Shown: positions 7,011 through 15,831 of the stretch, one piece after another | Layout: every line of letters begins with the position of its first letter | How positions within the stretch are numbered: position 1 is the first letter of the stretch | Source of the DNA: CAZLLE01 sp964560425 | GTDB taxonomy: Bacteria; Campylobacterota; Campylobacteria; Campylobacterales; QNZT01 | DNA: 28,127 nucleotides | Direction: 5' to 3' | NCBI GenBank assembly: GCA_964560425.1 | Contig: CAZLLE010000046.1 | Location: 1 to 28,127 of the forward strand | Program-made: the position numbers and the translations under genes | The notes under the pieces: model-generated | The model's input: only the letters and a program-made list of their open reading frames with translations | The model's database searches: none | What the model was told of the DNA's origin: nothing

Positions 7011-8645
7011 ATGGCTTTACATTCACTAGCTGGTAAACTTCCTCTACAAGAGAACTTAGAAAATATTCCTGCACTCATTTCTGATTATTTTTTACTCACA
7101 CCTGATCCACATATAGATGCTCAAAGAGTTAGTTTTGGTACTTCAGGACATAGAGGTTGCTCTAGCAAAAAGAGTTTTAATGAAAATCATATCTTGGCAA
7201 TTACACAAGCTGTTTGTGATTATAGAGAAAAAGAGGGGATAGATGGAATCCTTTTTATTGGTATAGATACTCATGCCCTCTCCTATCCTGCACAGCTTAC
7301 AGCACTAAGAGTCTTAGCGGCAAATGATATAAATGTATGTATTGCAGAAAATAATGGATATACACCAACACCTGTAATTTCTCATACCATTTTAAAACAC
7401 AATAAAAATGGTAATCAACAATGTGATGGTATTGTAATCACACCTTCACATAATCCACCATCAGATGGAGGATTCAAATATAATCCGCCAAATGGAGGAC
7501 CTGCTGATACTGATATTACAAACTGGATTCAAGATAGAGCAAATCTATATCTAGAAAATGAGCTCAAAGATATCAAAAGTTTTCATCTTGAAGATGCCTT
7601 GCACCAACCAAACATTCAAACTTTTGATTTTGTAACATCTTATGTAGAAGATTTGGAAAATGTTATAAATATAAAAGCGATTCAAGATAGCAATATCTCA
7701 ATCGGAGCAGATGCCCTAGGTGGTTCAGGAATGGCATATTATAAAGCTATCAAAGAGAGATACAACCTCAACATGACTCTTTTACATGACTATTGTGATC
7801 CAACATTCTCATTTATGCACTGTGATCATGATGGTAAAATCCGAATGGATTGTTCATCTCCTCATGCTATGGCAGGATTGGTAAAACTAAAAGATGATTT
7901 TGATATCGCTTTTGGAAACGATACAGATTTTGATAGACATGGAATTGTAACACCTACAAATGGTCTCATGAATCCAAACCACTATCTAAGTGTAGCTATC
8001 TGGTACTTATCCCAAAATAGACCTCAATGGAGAAGTGATTTAGGAATAGGTAAAACACTTGTAAGTAGCTCCATGATTGATAGAGTTGGTAAAAGTCTAA
8101 ACAAAAATGTAATAGAAGTTCCAGTTGGATTTAAATGGTTTGTTGATGGGCTATTTGATGGAACAATCGCATTTGGTGGTGAAGAGAGTGCGGGAGCTAG
8201 TTTTTTGAGATTTGATGGCTCAGCATGGAGTACAGACAAAGATGGAATAATCATGACCCTACTAGCAGCAGAGATCACAGCAGTAACAGGTAAAGATCCA
8301 AGTCAACATTATGAAGATTTGACAAAAGAGTTTGGCTCTCCTGTATATGCAAGAATAGATGTACCTGCTACAAGTGAACAAAAAGCTATCCTAAAAAAAC
8401 TATCCCCTAGTGATCTAAAAGCTCAAACACTAGCAGGAGAAAGCATACAAGCAGTTCTTACAAATGCACCAGGGAACAATGCCCCAATCGGTGGATTAAA
8501 AGTTGTATCAGAAAATGGTTGGTTTGCAGTGCGACCATCAGGAACAGAAGATATATACAAAATTTATGCCGAAAGCTTCATCTCAAAAGAGCATTTAGAA
8601 GCAATTCAAAACGAAGCAAAAGCAATGCTAAATACTCTATTTTAA
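7011..8645 (+). CDS. pgm: phosphoglucomutase, alpha-D-glucose-phosphate type
   Basis: A 544-residue enzyme close in length and motifs to Escherichia coli Pgm, interconverting glucose 1-phosphate and glucose 6-phosphate for glycogen and envelope sugar-nucleotide metabolism. VSFGTSGHRG near 40-49 is the substrate-entry motif. The phosphoserine loop TPSHNPP has Ser146. The Mg-binding loop GNDTDFDRHG is near 302-311, with Phe where Ala is common. The sugar-recognition loop GGEESAG is near 389, and the phosphate-binding RPSGTEDIYKIYAE is near 508. The start has AAAGGA 7 bases upstream. It is followed by a perfect hairpin before valS, so the two may be partly separate transcripts. Function is confident. 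Confidence 0.95.
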   Translation: MALHSLAGKLPLQENLENIPALISDYFLLTPDPHIDAQRVSFGTSGHRGCSSKKSFNENHILAITQAVCDYREKEGIDGILFIGIDTHALSYPAQLTALRVLAANDINVCIAENNGYTPTPVISHTILKHNKNGNQQCDGIVITPSHNPPSDGGFKYNPPNGGPADTDITNWIQDRANLYLENELKDIKSFHLEDALHQPNIQTFDFVTSYVEDLENVINIKAIQDSNISIGADALGGSGMAYYKAIKERYNLNMTLLHDYCDPTFSFMHCDHDGKIRMDCSSPHAMAGLVKLKDDFDIAFGNDTDFDRHGIVTPTNGLMNPNHYLSVAIWYLSQNRPQWRSDLGIGKTLVSSSMIDRVGKSLNKNVIEVPVGFKWFVDGLFDGTIAFGGEESAGASFLRFDGSAWSTDKDGIIMTLLAAEITAVTGKDPSQHYEDLTKEFGSPVYARIDVPATSEQKAILKKLSPSDLKAQTLAGESIQAVLTNAPGNNAPIGGLKVVSENGWFAVRPSGTEDIYKIYAESFISKEHLEAIQNEAKAMLNTLF

Positions 8646-8651
8646 TGCTAT

Positions 8652-8673
8652 GGTGTGATCACTTGATCACACC
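8652..8673 (+). terminator. perfect 10-bp hairpin after pgm
   Basis: GGTGTGATCA, a 2-base loop (CT), then TGATCACACC, beginning 6 bases after the pgm stop. Only TTC follows, so it lacks a U-run. It may stabilise the mRNA end or terminate weakly before valS. Confidence 0.5.
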
Positions 8674-8737
8674 TTCAAGCCCTCTTTACTATTATTTAGA
8701 TAAAATCCAGCAAAAATTTTAAACTAAGTGATAAATA

Positions 8738-11368
8738 ATGAGCGATAAAAAAAATATATACAATCCAAAAGAGATTGAAAAAAACTACTACAAAATTTGG
8801 GAAGAGCGAGGCTATTTTGAGATTGATGGTAATCAATCAATCCAAAAAAAAGATAAAACCTTTGCAATCATGATGCCTCCTCCAAATGTAACAGGAGTAC
8901 TACATATAGGACATGCCCTAACATTTACACTCCAAGACATCATGACAAGATACAAAAGAATGGACGGCTACAAAACACTATGGCAACCCGGATTAGATCA
9001 TGCAGGAATAGCAACTCAAAATGTTGTAGAAAAACAACTTCTAGCAGAAGGCAAAACCAAAGAGGAACTAGGACGAGAGAAGTTTTTGCAAAGAGTTTGG
9101 GAGTGGAAAGAGTATAGCGGTGGACAAATCTTCCACCAAATGAGAGCTTTGGGTGTATCTCCTGCATGGAGTCGTGAGAGATTTACAATGGACAAAGGGC
9201 TACAAAATGCTGTACGAAAAATCTTTGTAAAACTCTATAACGATGGACTAATAGTAAGAGATAACTATATGGTAAATTGGTGTACTCATGATGGTGCTTT
9301 GAGTGATATTGAGGTAGAACATGAAGATATCAAAGGTAAATTTTATCATATGAAGTACCCTCTCTCAGATGGTAGTGGAGAGGTAATTGTAGCAACAACT
9401 AGACCTGAAACATATTTTGGGGATAGTGCAGTAATGGTTCATCCTGATGATGAAAGATATAAAAAACTCATAGGCAAATCTGTAACTCTTCCTCTTATCA
9501 ATAGAGAGATAAAAATTATTGCAGATAGTCATGTTGATATGGAAGTAGGAACAGGAATAGTAAAAGTTACCCCAGCTCATGATCCAAACGATTATGAAGT
9601 AGGAAAAAGACACAATTTAGATTTTATTACATGTTTTGATGAAAAAGGTTTTCTAAATAGCCAATGTGGTGAATTTGAAGGAATCGAAAGATTAGAAGCA
9701 AGAGATCAAATAGTAAAAAAACTAAAAGATGAAGGCTTTATAGAGAAAATCGAAGATCATCTTCATCAAGTAGGACACTGCTATAGATGTCATAATATTG
9801 TAGAGCCATATATATCAAAACAGTGGTTTGTAAAAAAAGAGATCGCTACAGATGCAATAAATAGAGTAAATAATGGAGAAACTTCATTTCATCCTCCTCA
9901 CTGGATCAACTCTTTTAATGCGTGGATGAGTGAACTTAGAGATTGGTGTATCTCTCGTCAACTTTGGTGGGGACATCAGATACCTGTCTTTTATTGCCAA
10001 GATTGCTCTTATGAGTTTGCATCAGAAGATGAAAAACCATCTTCATGTCCAAAATGTCAAAGCAAAAATATCACACAAGACCCTGATGTATTAGATACAT
10101 GGTTTAGTTCAGGACTATGGGCATTTTCAACTCTTGGTTGGGGAAATGGTGAGTTTGGAAAAGGGACTTTATGGAATGAGAGTGATCTAAAAGAGTTCTA
10201 TCCAAATAGTATGCTAATTACTGGTTTTGATATTCTATTCTTTTGGGTTGCTAGAATGATGTTTACAGGTGTAGAGGAGATGAAAGATGTACCTTTTAAA
10301 GATGTATATCTACATGCCCTTGTAAGAGATGAACATGGTCATAAAATGAGTAAATCAAAAGGTAATGTTATTGATCCTCTTGATATGGTTGAAGAGTTTA
10401 GTGCAGATACTCTTAGATTTACTATGGCAGCTCTTGCTGTTCAAGGTAGAGATATTCGTCTAAGCAAAGATAGATTAGGGCAATATAGAAACTTTACAAA
10501 CAAACTATATAACGCCTCAAGATTTTTACTACTAAATCATGATAGTTTTGCAGATCTAAAAGATATAGAGATCAAAACTGATCTTGGTAGATATATTCTA
10601 AGCAGATATAAAAATGCTACCAAAAATGTAAGAGCCAACATTGATAGCTATAGATTTAATGATGCTGCTATGGATATTTACCGATTCTTTTGGGGTGAAT
10701 TTTGTGATTGGGGAATTGAGCTTAGTAAAGCAGATAAAGAGAGTGTAAGTGAGCTTGGAGCAATATTCAAAGACTCCCTCAAACTAATCCACCCATTCAT
10801 GCCATTTATCAGTGAGTATCTATACCATGAATTAAGCAATAGTTCATTAGATAATAGTAAATCTATCATGATTGAGCCATTTCCTGAAGATACAAATCAA
10901 GATATAGAGATAGAGAAAATATTTGAGCTTGTAATAGAATCTATAGTAAGCCTAAGAAGAGCCAAAGCTAATATAGACTTACCACAAAACACAATAGACT
11001 CCGCACAGATAAAACTAAATGAAGATATCGACCTCTCAATGGCAACCAAATATATTGAAAAGTTGGCAAAAGTTAAAGAGATAAAATTTGTAAAATCAAA
11101 AGTAGAAAATGCTGTTACAGATATTAGCGATAATTTAGAGTCTTATATCTCATTAGATGGAATTGACCTTACACCAATTATAAAAAGATTAGAAAACCAA
11201 AAAAACAAACTAGAAAAAGAGGTTGGCAAACTAAACGGAATGTTATCCAACAAAAACTTTATAGCAAACGCACCCAAAGAGGTAGTAGAGCAAAATCAAG
11301 CACAGTTAGATAGCTCAAGAGAGAAGCTAGAAAAAGTAAAAACTGAATTAAAATCGTTGGAAGGATAA
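8738..11368 (+). CDS. valS: valyl-tRNA synthetase
   Basis: An 876-residue class Ia aminoacyl-tRNA synthetase that charges tRNA-Val in the cytoplasm. The Rossmann fold carries PPPNVTGVLHIGHA (HIGH at 56-59) and the KMSKS loop at 536-540. The editing CP1 domain lies between, with the ATTRPETYFGDSAV and GTGIVKVTPAHDPNDYEVG signatures that hydrolyse mischarged Thr. A four-Cys zinc ribbon (CQDC...CPKC) lies at about 420-440, before DPDVLDTWFSSGLW. The C-terminal about 65 residues are the tRNA-binding coiled coil (KRLENQKNKLEKEVGKL...). There is no clear Shine-Dalgarno before the ATG at 8738, but the N-terminal sequence fits the family. Confidence 0.97.
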   Translation: MSDKKNIYNPKEIEKNYYKIWEERGYFEIDGNQSIQKKDKTFAIMMPPPNVTGVLHIGHALTFTLQDIMTRYKRMDGYKTLWQPGLDHAGIATQNVVEKQLLAEGKTKEELGREKFLQRVWEWKEYSGGQIFHQMRALGVSPAWSRERFTMDKGLQNAVRKIFVKLYNDGLIVRDNYMVNWCTHDGALSDIEVEHEDIKGKFYHMKYPLSDGSGEVIVATTRPETYFGDSAVMVHPDDERYKKLIGKSVTLPLINREIKIIADSHVDMEVGTGIVKVTPAHDPNDYEVGKRHNLDFITCFDEKGFLNSQCGEFEGIERLEARDQIVKKLKDEGFIEKIEDHLHQVGHCYRCHNIVEPYISKQWFVKKEIATDAINRVNNGETSFHPPHWINSFNAWMSELRDWCISRQLWWGHQIPVFYCQDCSYEFASEDEKPSSCPKCQSKNITQDPDVLDTWFSSGLWAFSTLGWGNGEFGKGTLWNESDLKEFYPNSMLITGFDILFFWVARMMFTGVEEMKDVPFKDVYLHALVRDEHGHKMSKSKGNVIDPLDMVEEFSADTLRFTMAALAVQGRDIRLSKDRLGQYRNFTNKLYNASRFLLLNHDSFADLKDIEIKTDLGRYILSRYKNATKNVRANIDSYRFNDAAMDIYRFFWGEFCDWGIELSKADKESVSELGAIFKDSLKLIHPFMPFISEYLYHELSNSSLDNSKSIMIEPFPEDTNQDIEIEKIFELVIESIVSLRRAKANIDLPQNTIDSAQIKLNEDIDLSMATKYIEKLAKVKEIKFVKSKVENAVTDISDNLESYISLDGIDLTPIIKRLENQKNKLEKEVGKLNGMLSNKNFIANAPKEVVEQNQAQLDSSREKLEKVKTELKSLEG

Positions 11369-11371
11369 AGA

Positions 11372-11393
11372 AGTGAGGTTTTTAAACCTCACT
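11372..11393. terminator. perfect hairpin between convergent valS and LysM genes
   Basis: AGTGAGGTTT (11372-11381) and AAACCTCACT (11384-11393) around a 2-base loop. It sits 3 bases after the valS stop and 4 bases before the end of the opposing LysM gene, so it probably serves both. It is flanked by short A/T stretches but no long U-run. Confidence 0.65.
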
Positions 11394-11397
11394 AAAT

Positions 11398-11841
11398 TTA
11401 CGCAACAAAATTAGGAATTCTAATCATTTGCCCTGGGTAGATTTTATCAGCATCTTTAATTACTTCTAAATTTGCTTCTACTATTTCTGGATATCTTGAA
11501 CCATCTTGATAATAGATATCAGCTATTCTCCAAAGTGTATCACCTTTTTGAATTTCATAATACATATCACTTAACTCTTCTGGTTCATCTACAATGAACT
11601 CTTCAAATTCAACTTTGGATACACCCTCAATATTACCAGCAATTAAAGCTGCTTTTGCACGATCTGCGGCACTTGCTGCTCTTCCTTTTAGGATTACAGT
11701 CTCACCATCAACCACAACATCCAAATCTTCGATTGGCATTGTTTCACTATTTGACTCTATTTCAGCTTTTACAGCTGCATTATCATCACCTTTGCCAAGT
11801 AATTTTTTACCAGCACCTTTGAAAAAATCAAAAAATCCCAT
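11398..11841 (-). CDS. BON-LysM protein (YgaU/Kbp-like)
   Basis: 147 residues. After a short amphipathic N-terminus (MGFFDFFKGAGKKLLGKG), a BON domain spans about 25-88 (PIEDLDVVVDGETVILKGRAASAADRAKA...GVSKVEFEEF). A LysM domain spans about 93-145 (YYEIQKGDTLWRIADIYYQDGSRYPEIVEAN...IYPGQMIRIP). The same two-domain layout is found in E. coli YgaU/Kbp, a small K+-binding protein. LysM alone would suggest peptidoglycan binding, but no signal peptide is evident, which favours a Kbp-like cytoplasmic role. It has a very strong AAGGAGG ribosome binding site 5 bases from the ATG and its own TATAAT, so it is probably well expressed from a single-gene transcript. Confidence 0.88.
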   Translation of the reverse strand: MGFFDFFKGAGKKLLGKGDDNAAVKAEIESNSETMPIEDLDVVVDGETVILKGRAASAADRAKAALIAGNIEGVSKVEFEEFIVDEPEELSDMYYEIQKGDTLWRIADIYYQDGSRYPEIVEANLEVIKDADKIYPGQMIRIPNFVA

Positions 11842-11869
11842 TCTTCCTCCTTAAATAAAATAGATGATA

Positions 11870-11875
11870 ATTATA
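11870..11875 (-). promoter_or_regulatory. -10 box of the BON-LysM gene
   Basis: TATAAT on the minus strand, about 28 bases before the ATG at 11841. It directly abuts the mog terminator hairpin at 11876-11896, so this promoter restarts transcription immediately behind the upstream operon. Confidence 0.55.
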
Positions 11876-11896
11876 GTACTTTTTATGTAAAAGTAC
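11876..11896 (-). terminator. hairpin at the end of the mog operon
   Basis: GTACTTTT at 11876-11883 and AAAAGTAC at 11889-11896 form a perfect 8-bp stem with a 5-base loop, 2 bases after the mog stop. On the minus strand it is followed by TATAATTATC rather than a U-run. Confidence 0.55.
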
Positions 11897-11898
11897 AG

Positions 11899-12426
11899 TT
11901 ATTTTTTAGGTCTAAAGATTTTTATTACCTTTTCATCGCACTCTAAATATGCACCATCAATCAAATCTATACAATATGGCACAGCGGGGAAAACAGCATC
12001 TAAACATTCACGAATAGATTTTGGTTTTCCTGGTAAATTAATAATTAAGCTCTTATCTCTAATCCCCGCAGTCTGACGAGAAAGAATCGCTGTTGGCACA
12101 TATTGCAAACTTACTTGTCTCATAAGTTCACCAAACCCCGGAAGCATTTTTTGGCATACTGCTTGTGTAGCCTCTGGAGTTACATCTCTTGGTGCTGGTC
12201 CCGTTCCACCTGTAGTTACAATCAATGAACATCCCAAATCAGCCAATTCAATAATAGTATCTTCAATCAGCTTTTGCTCATCAGCAATACAACGATACTC
12301 CTCTTGAAAATCATTCAAAAGATAATCTTTCATGGTAGCAATAATTGCCATACCTGAAATATCTTCATAAATTCCTTTACTTGCACGATCTGATGCTGTA
12401 ATAATTCCTATTTTTACTCTGTCCAT
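11899..12426 (-). CDS. mog: molybdopterin adenylyltransferase (MogA/MoaB family)
   Basis: A 175-residue MoCF-fold protein, the size of single-domain MogA or MoaB, which adenylylates molybdopterin before molybdate insertion. The signatures are visible: IGIITASDRASKGIYEDISG at the N-terminus, the nucleotide-binding TTGGTGPAPRDVTPEA at about 70-85, and LPGKPKSIRECLDAVFP at about 130-146. It is the last gene of a long minus-strand operon, starting 1 base after the bioV stop. MogA and MoaB are hard to tell apart by eye, so the family is certain and the symbol is probable. Confidence 0.9.
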   Translation of the reverse strand: MDRVKIGIITASDRASKGIYEDISGMAIIATMKDYLLNDFQEEYRCIADEQKLIEDTIIELADLGCSLIVTTGGTGPAPRDVTPEATQAVCQKMLPGFGELMRQVSLQYVPTAILSRQTAGIRDKSLIINLPGKPKSIRECLDAVFPAVPYCIDLIDGAYLECDEKVIKIFRPKK

Positions 12427-12427
12427 T

Positions 12428-12946
12428 TTATTCCCCTATTTTTAAAATATGTCCACTATTTTTTATAAAATATATAGTTGCAAACTCAATAAAAAACTCT
12501 TTTGCTAATGTACTATTAATAATATGATCTTTTTCACCCAAATAGACTTCTATCTGAATATTTCGATCCTTAAGCTCTTGTAACTTATCTTTATCCCAAA
12601 TATAATATAAAAGTTTTTCAAGCTCTTCATAACTACCTTTTTGTAGATATTTACTCATATCATATAATGATGGCAAAGCAATATTTTTTAGAAAATTTTC
12701 TATATAAGCGTCTGAATCTTTTTTAAAAAACATAAGCTGTAATCGCTTAAATTTTTTCTCTTTATCTTCAAAAAAAGCAGGTGAAAAGAGTTGTAATTTA
12801 TCAACTCTATCTTTTGTATTTAAAACATACTCAAAAGCCTCAATAGCTCCCAAACTAAATCCACTTACAGATAAATCACCCCTATCCAAAAAAGAGTCAA
12901 AAATCTCCTCTTCACCCTTTAGACTAAATCCACTATAAAAACTCAC
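12428..12946 (-). CDS. bioV: pimeloyl-ACP methyl ester esterase, BioV-like
   Basis: A small alpha/beta-hydrolase (about 172 residues) resembling BioV, the Helicobacter enzyme that frees pimeloyl-ACP from its methyl ester for biotin synthesis. The nucleophile motif is GFSLG. The likely acid (GEKDHII) and the base (SGHIL near the C-terminus) complete the triad; counted from the first possible start these are Ser33, Asp142 and His168. The N-terminal SFYSGFSL matches the family start. The frame begins with TTG at 12952, but the GTG at 12946 is preferred because AAGG lies 6 bases upstream. It overlaps the 3' end of the FtsH-like gene and is 1 base from mog. No other biotin gene is nearby. Confidence 0.75.
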   Translation of the reverse strand: MSFYSGFSLKGEEEIFDSFLDRGDLSVSGFSLGAIEAFEYVLNTKDRVDKLQLFSPAFFEDKEKKFKRLQLMFFKKDSDAYIENFLKNIALPSLYDMSKYLQKGSYEELEKLLYYIWDKDKLQELKDRNIQIEVYLGEKDHIINSTLAKEFFIEFATIYFIKNSGHILKIGE

Positions 12947-14609
12947 CAACAACCTTTTTGAGTTCCTCTTTTGTGATAGATTCCTGATCCAATAAAATTT
13001 TGGCTACCTCTGTAATAGAGTTTTTCATCTTAAAAAGAAAGGTCTCCACATCTTCTACTGCCTCATCAATCAAGGAGGCACTATCTATTTGAGAGGGGAT
13101 AATACCCTCACCCATTCCATATTTTTCTACCATATCCTGTGCCAAAATTTTGGCTTTTGTCACATCTTCTAGAGCATTTGAAAAAGTCTCCGAATAGAAC
13201 ATTTGTGAAGCAACCATACCAGATAGATATACTTTTAGTTTTGAGAGCATCTGTGTACGAGACTCTATCTCTCTATCTATATCTTTTAAAGAGGCACTTA
13301 TAAGACTTACTCTATCAAAATCAACTTCATACCAATAGGCACTCAACGCTCTTGCAGCCTGATAAGTAGCTTGAATCTCTTTCTCCTCTTGTGAGTAGCT
13401 TAATATCTTTCTTTTTCCCAAAAGAACTTTATCTTTAACTGATTCAAAATCTTCTCTTTCTACTTTGGTAGCACCTCTTTTTAGAGCTGTAATTGCAGCT
13501 TCATTTACTAGTGTTGCCAAAGCCGCACCACTAAAACCTACACTCATTTTGGATATTTCATCTATATCTAAATCATAAGGCTTACCTTTAAGATGAACTT
13601 TCAAAATCTCTGAACGCTCTTCTAAATTTGGAAGAGATACAAAAACACGCCTATCAAATCTACCCGATCTTAAAAGTGCTTCATCTAATACTTCCATCTT
13701 ATTTGTAGCTGCAAGAACAATTACATTTGAGCTATCTTCAAAACCATCCATCTCTGTGAGAAGTTGATTTAGAGTTGATTCCCTCTCATCATTTCTCCCC
13801 TCTCCTCTAGCTTTACCAACAGCATCAACCTCATCAATAAATACAATTGAAGGTGCATTTTTTTTGGCTTGGGCAAAAAGCTCTCTCACTCTTTTGGCTC
13901 CCATACCTACATAAATTTGTACAAAAGATGAGCCACTTTGATAAAAAAACGGTACATCAGCCTCACCTGCAACAGCTTTTGCTATCAAGGTTTTACCAAC
14001 ACCGGGGGGACCGATAAGTAAAACACCACGAGGTAATTTAATTCCAAAAGATTGATATTTTTCGGGTTGTTTGAGAAAATCTACAATTTCACTCAATTCC
14101 TCTTTTACACCATCAATACCAGCAACATCTTTGAAAGTAACATCAGATTTGGTAATATCAACCTTCTTATAAAATGGTTGTTCCTCTTTTGATAAAACTT
14201 CTTGTAGATGTTTAGTCGCCTCTTCTTGCTTCTCTTTTAAAGCACTCTCTCTTTTGCCATATAAAACAGCTACAAAAAGTACCATAGCTAGAAGTATAAA
14301 AGTAAAAATTTCATCACTATAATCTTGCTCTTCCAAAAGCTTAACAGGTACCTTTTCAAGTAATTTTTCAAGATTTACACCATCACGAATAATAGAGTAC
14401 TTATTATCTAGCGTATATAAAAAGATCTCTTTATCACTTAACTTCGCCTCAATAAAAAGACCTTTATCCAAAAACTCTTGATATGTCGTTGCATCAATAG
14501 TTTGACTCTTTTCAACTCTACTATAAGCGATAATAGAGAGTATAATAACCATAAAAAGAGCAATAAAAGCTACAGTTTGTTTACTTTTAAAAATTTGCAT
14601 AATTCCCAT
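12933..14609 (-). CDS. FtsH-like membrane AAA+ ATPase without a protease active site
   Basis: A 558-residue FtsH homologue. Two N-terminal membrane segments (about 11-30 and 101-117) bracket a short periplasmic domain. The AAA+ module is intact: Walker A GPPGVGKT 200-207, substrate pore loop FVQIYVG 229-235, Walker B VFIDEVD 256-262, sensor ATN 301-303 and the arginine-finger region LLRSGRFDRR 312-321. The peptidase domain is present in length, but the zinc-binding HEXXH is replaced by YQAAR at 416-420; both His and the catalytic Glu are gone. An Asp at 482 may correspond to the third zinc ligand. It should therefore unfold or remodel membrane proteins, or partner an active FtsH, without cutting. 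It overlaps mtaB (23 bases) and bioV. An alternative start is Met4. Confidence 0.88.
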   Translation of the reverse strand: MGIMQIFKSKQTVAFIALFMVIILSIIAYSRVEKSQTIDATTYQEFLDKGLFIEAKLSDKEIFLYTLDNKYSIIRDGVNLEKLLEKVPVKLLEEQDYSDEIFTFILLAMVLFVAVLYGKRESALKEKQEEATKHLQEVLSKEEQPFYKKVDITKSDVTFKDVAGIDGVKEELSEIVDFLKQPEKYQSFGIKLPRGVLLIGPPGVGKTLIAKAVAGEADVPFFYQSGSSFVQIYVGMGAKRVRELFAQAKKNAPSIVFIDEVDAVGKARGEGRNDERESTLNQLLTEMDGFEDSSNVIVLAATNKMEVLDEALLRSGRFDRRVFVSLPNLEERSEILKVHLKGKPYDLDIDEISKMSVGFSGAALATLVNEAAITALKRGATKVEREDFESVKDKVLLGKRKILSYSQEEKEIQATYQAARALSAYWYEVDFDRVSLISASLKDIDREIESRTQMLSKLKVYLSGMVASQMFYSETFSNALEDVTKAKILAQDMVEKYGMGEGIIPSQIDSASLIDEAVEDVETFLFKMKNSITEVAKILLDQESITKEELKKVVGEFL

Positions 14610-15831
14610 CTTCTAACACTTCATAATTTGAGATATAGACCCACTCTTTTTGTAAATCTTGTTCACTTTTGATAAATACCCTATTATAAAATTGATCATA
14701 ACCAACTTGATAATCACCCTTTTGATCCTCCACAAGAACTTCTAATCCAACATGAGCAAACTTTTTCCTAAAAGATAAATTCTTCTCTTTTACAATCTCC
14801 TCTAAAATTTTAAGCCTTCTCTTTGCTACTGTTCCATTGACTTGATCTTTAAGAGAAGCGGCATGTGTACCATCTCTTTTACTATAGCTAAAGGCATGAA
14901 GATGAGTAACAGGAAATTTTTTAAAATTTTCCAATGCTCTTTGCCAAATCTCTTCACTCTCACCGGGATGTCCTACAATATAATCGGTGCCTAATGCAAA
15001 ACCTCTATTGGCAATGGAGTTAAAAAGCTCAAGATCCCTATCAAGAGCATTTCTTCTTCTCATGATAGATAACATCTCCTCATCTGTATGTTGAAGAGCG
15101 ATATGTAGATGTTTTTCAAGCCAAGTAGAATCCAAAAGAGAGTGAAACTCCTCATCTATCTGAACAGGTTCAAGAGAGCCAAGTCTTACTCTTCTAACAC
15201 CTTTGATATATGATATTCGTTTCAAAAGTTTTGCCATTGAACTATTTTTATCTTTACCATAACTTCCAATATTTGTACCAGTCAATACAAATTCACCAAA
15301 ACCATTGGAGGCTAAACTCTCAATCTGTTTTAAAATCTTCTCTTCATCTTGACTTCTTGCATCACCTCTGACAAAAGGGATAATACAGTAAGAGCATCGA
15401 AAATTACACCCCTCTTGAATTTTGATAAAAGCTTTTGTTCGTGAGCTAAAATCTTCAACTATATTCTCATCAAGACTCTTTAGATCACCAACCTCACTAA
15501 ACTTTTCATCTTTTTTTAGAAGTTTATTAATATTTGACTTTTCAGAGTGTCCAAAATAACCAAATATCTTCCCCTCTTTAAAAAGTTTTTCACCCTTGCT
15601 TATAGCTCCACAACCAGCTAAAATAACCCGCTTATCTCTCTTATTCATCTTAGAGATATAGTTTCTAGCAGAACTATCAGCAGAGTTTGTCACTGTACAT
15701 GAGTTTACAACCACAATATCAGCTTGATCCTCATTATCTACAATAATAAAATCTTTTAAATTTTGTAACATAACTTCTGAATCATAGACATTTGTTCTAC
15801 ATCCAAAAGTTTTAAGAAATACTCTCTTCAC
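14587..15831 (-). CDS. mtaB: tRNA methylthiotransferase, MtaB type (radical SAM)
   Basis: A 414-residue enzyme with the MiaB/MtaB layout. The UPF0004 domain has three [4Fe-4S] ligands: Cys11 (FGCRTN), Cys45 (NSCTVT) and Cys74 (AGCG). The radical SAM cluster CNFRCSYC has Cys142, Cys146 and Cys149. A TRAM-like C-terminal region follows (EVLVEDQKGDYQVGYDQFY). MtaB converts t6A37 to ms2t6A37 in tRNAs reading ANN codons. The FGCRTN motif (instead of the GCQMN of MiaB) and IIPFVRG favour MtaB. It is coupled to both neighbours by overlaps of 20-23 bases in the aroB operon. Confidence 0.9.
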   Translation of the reverse strand: MKRVFLKTFGCRTNVYDSEVMLQNLKDFIIVDNEDQADIVVVNSCTVTNSADSSARNYISKMNKRDKRVILAGCGAISKGEKLFKEGKIFGYFGHSEKSNINKLLKKDEKFSEVGDLKSLDENIVEDFSSRTKAFIKIQEGCNFRCSYCIIPFVRGDARSQDEEKILKQIESLASNGFGEFVLTGTNIGSYGKDKNSSMAKLLKRISYIKGVRRVRLGSLEPVQIDEEFHSLLDSTWLEKHLHIALQHTDEEMLSIMRRRNALDRDLELFNSIANRGFALGTDYIVGHPGESEEIWQRALENFKKFPVTHLHAFSYSKRDGTHAASLKDQVNGTVAKRRLKILEEIVKEKNLSFRKKFAHVGLEVLVEDQKGDYQVGYDQFYNRVFIKSEQDLQKEWVYISNYEVLEDGNYANF

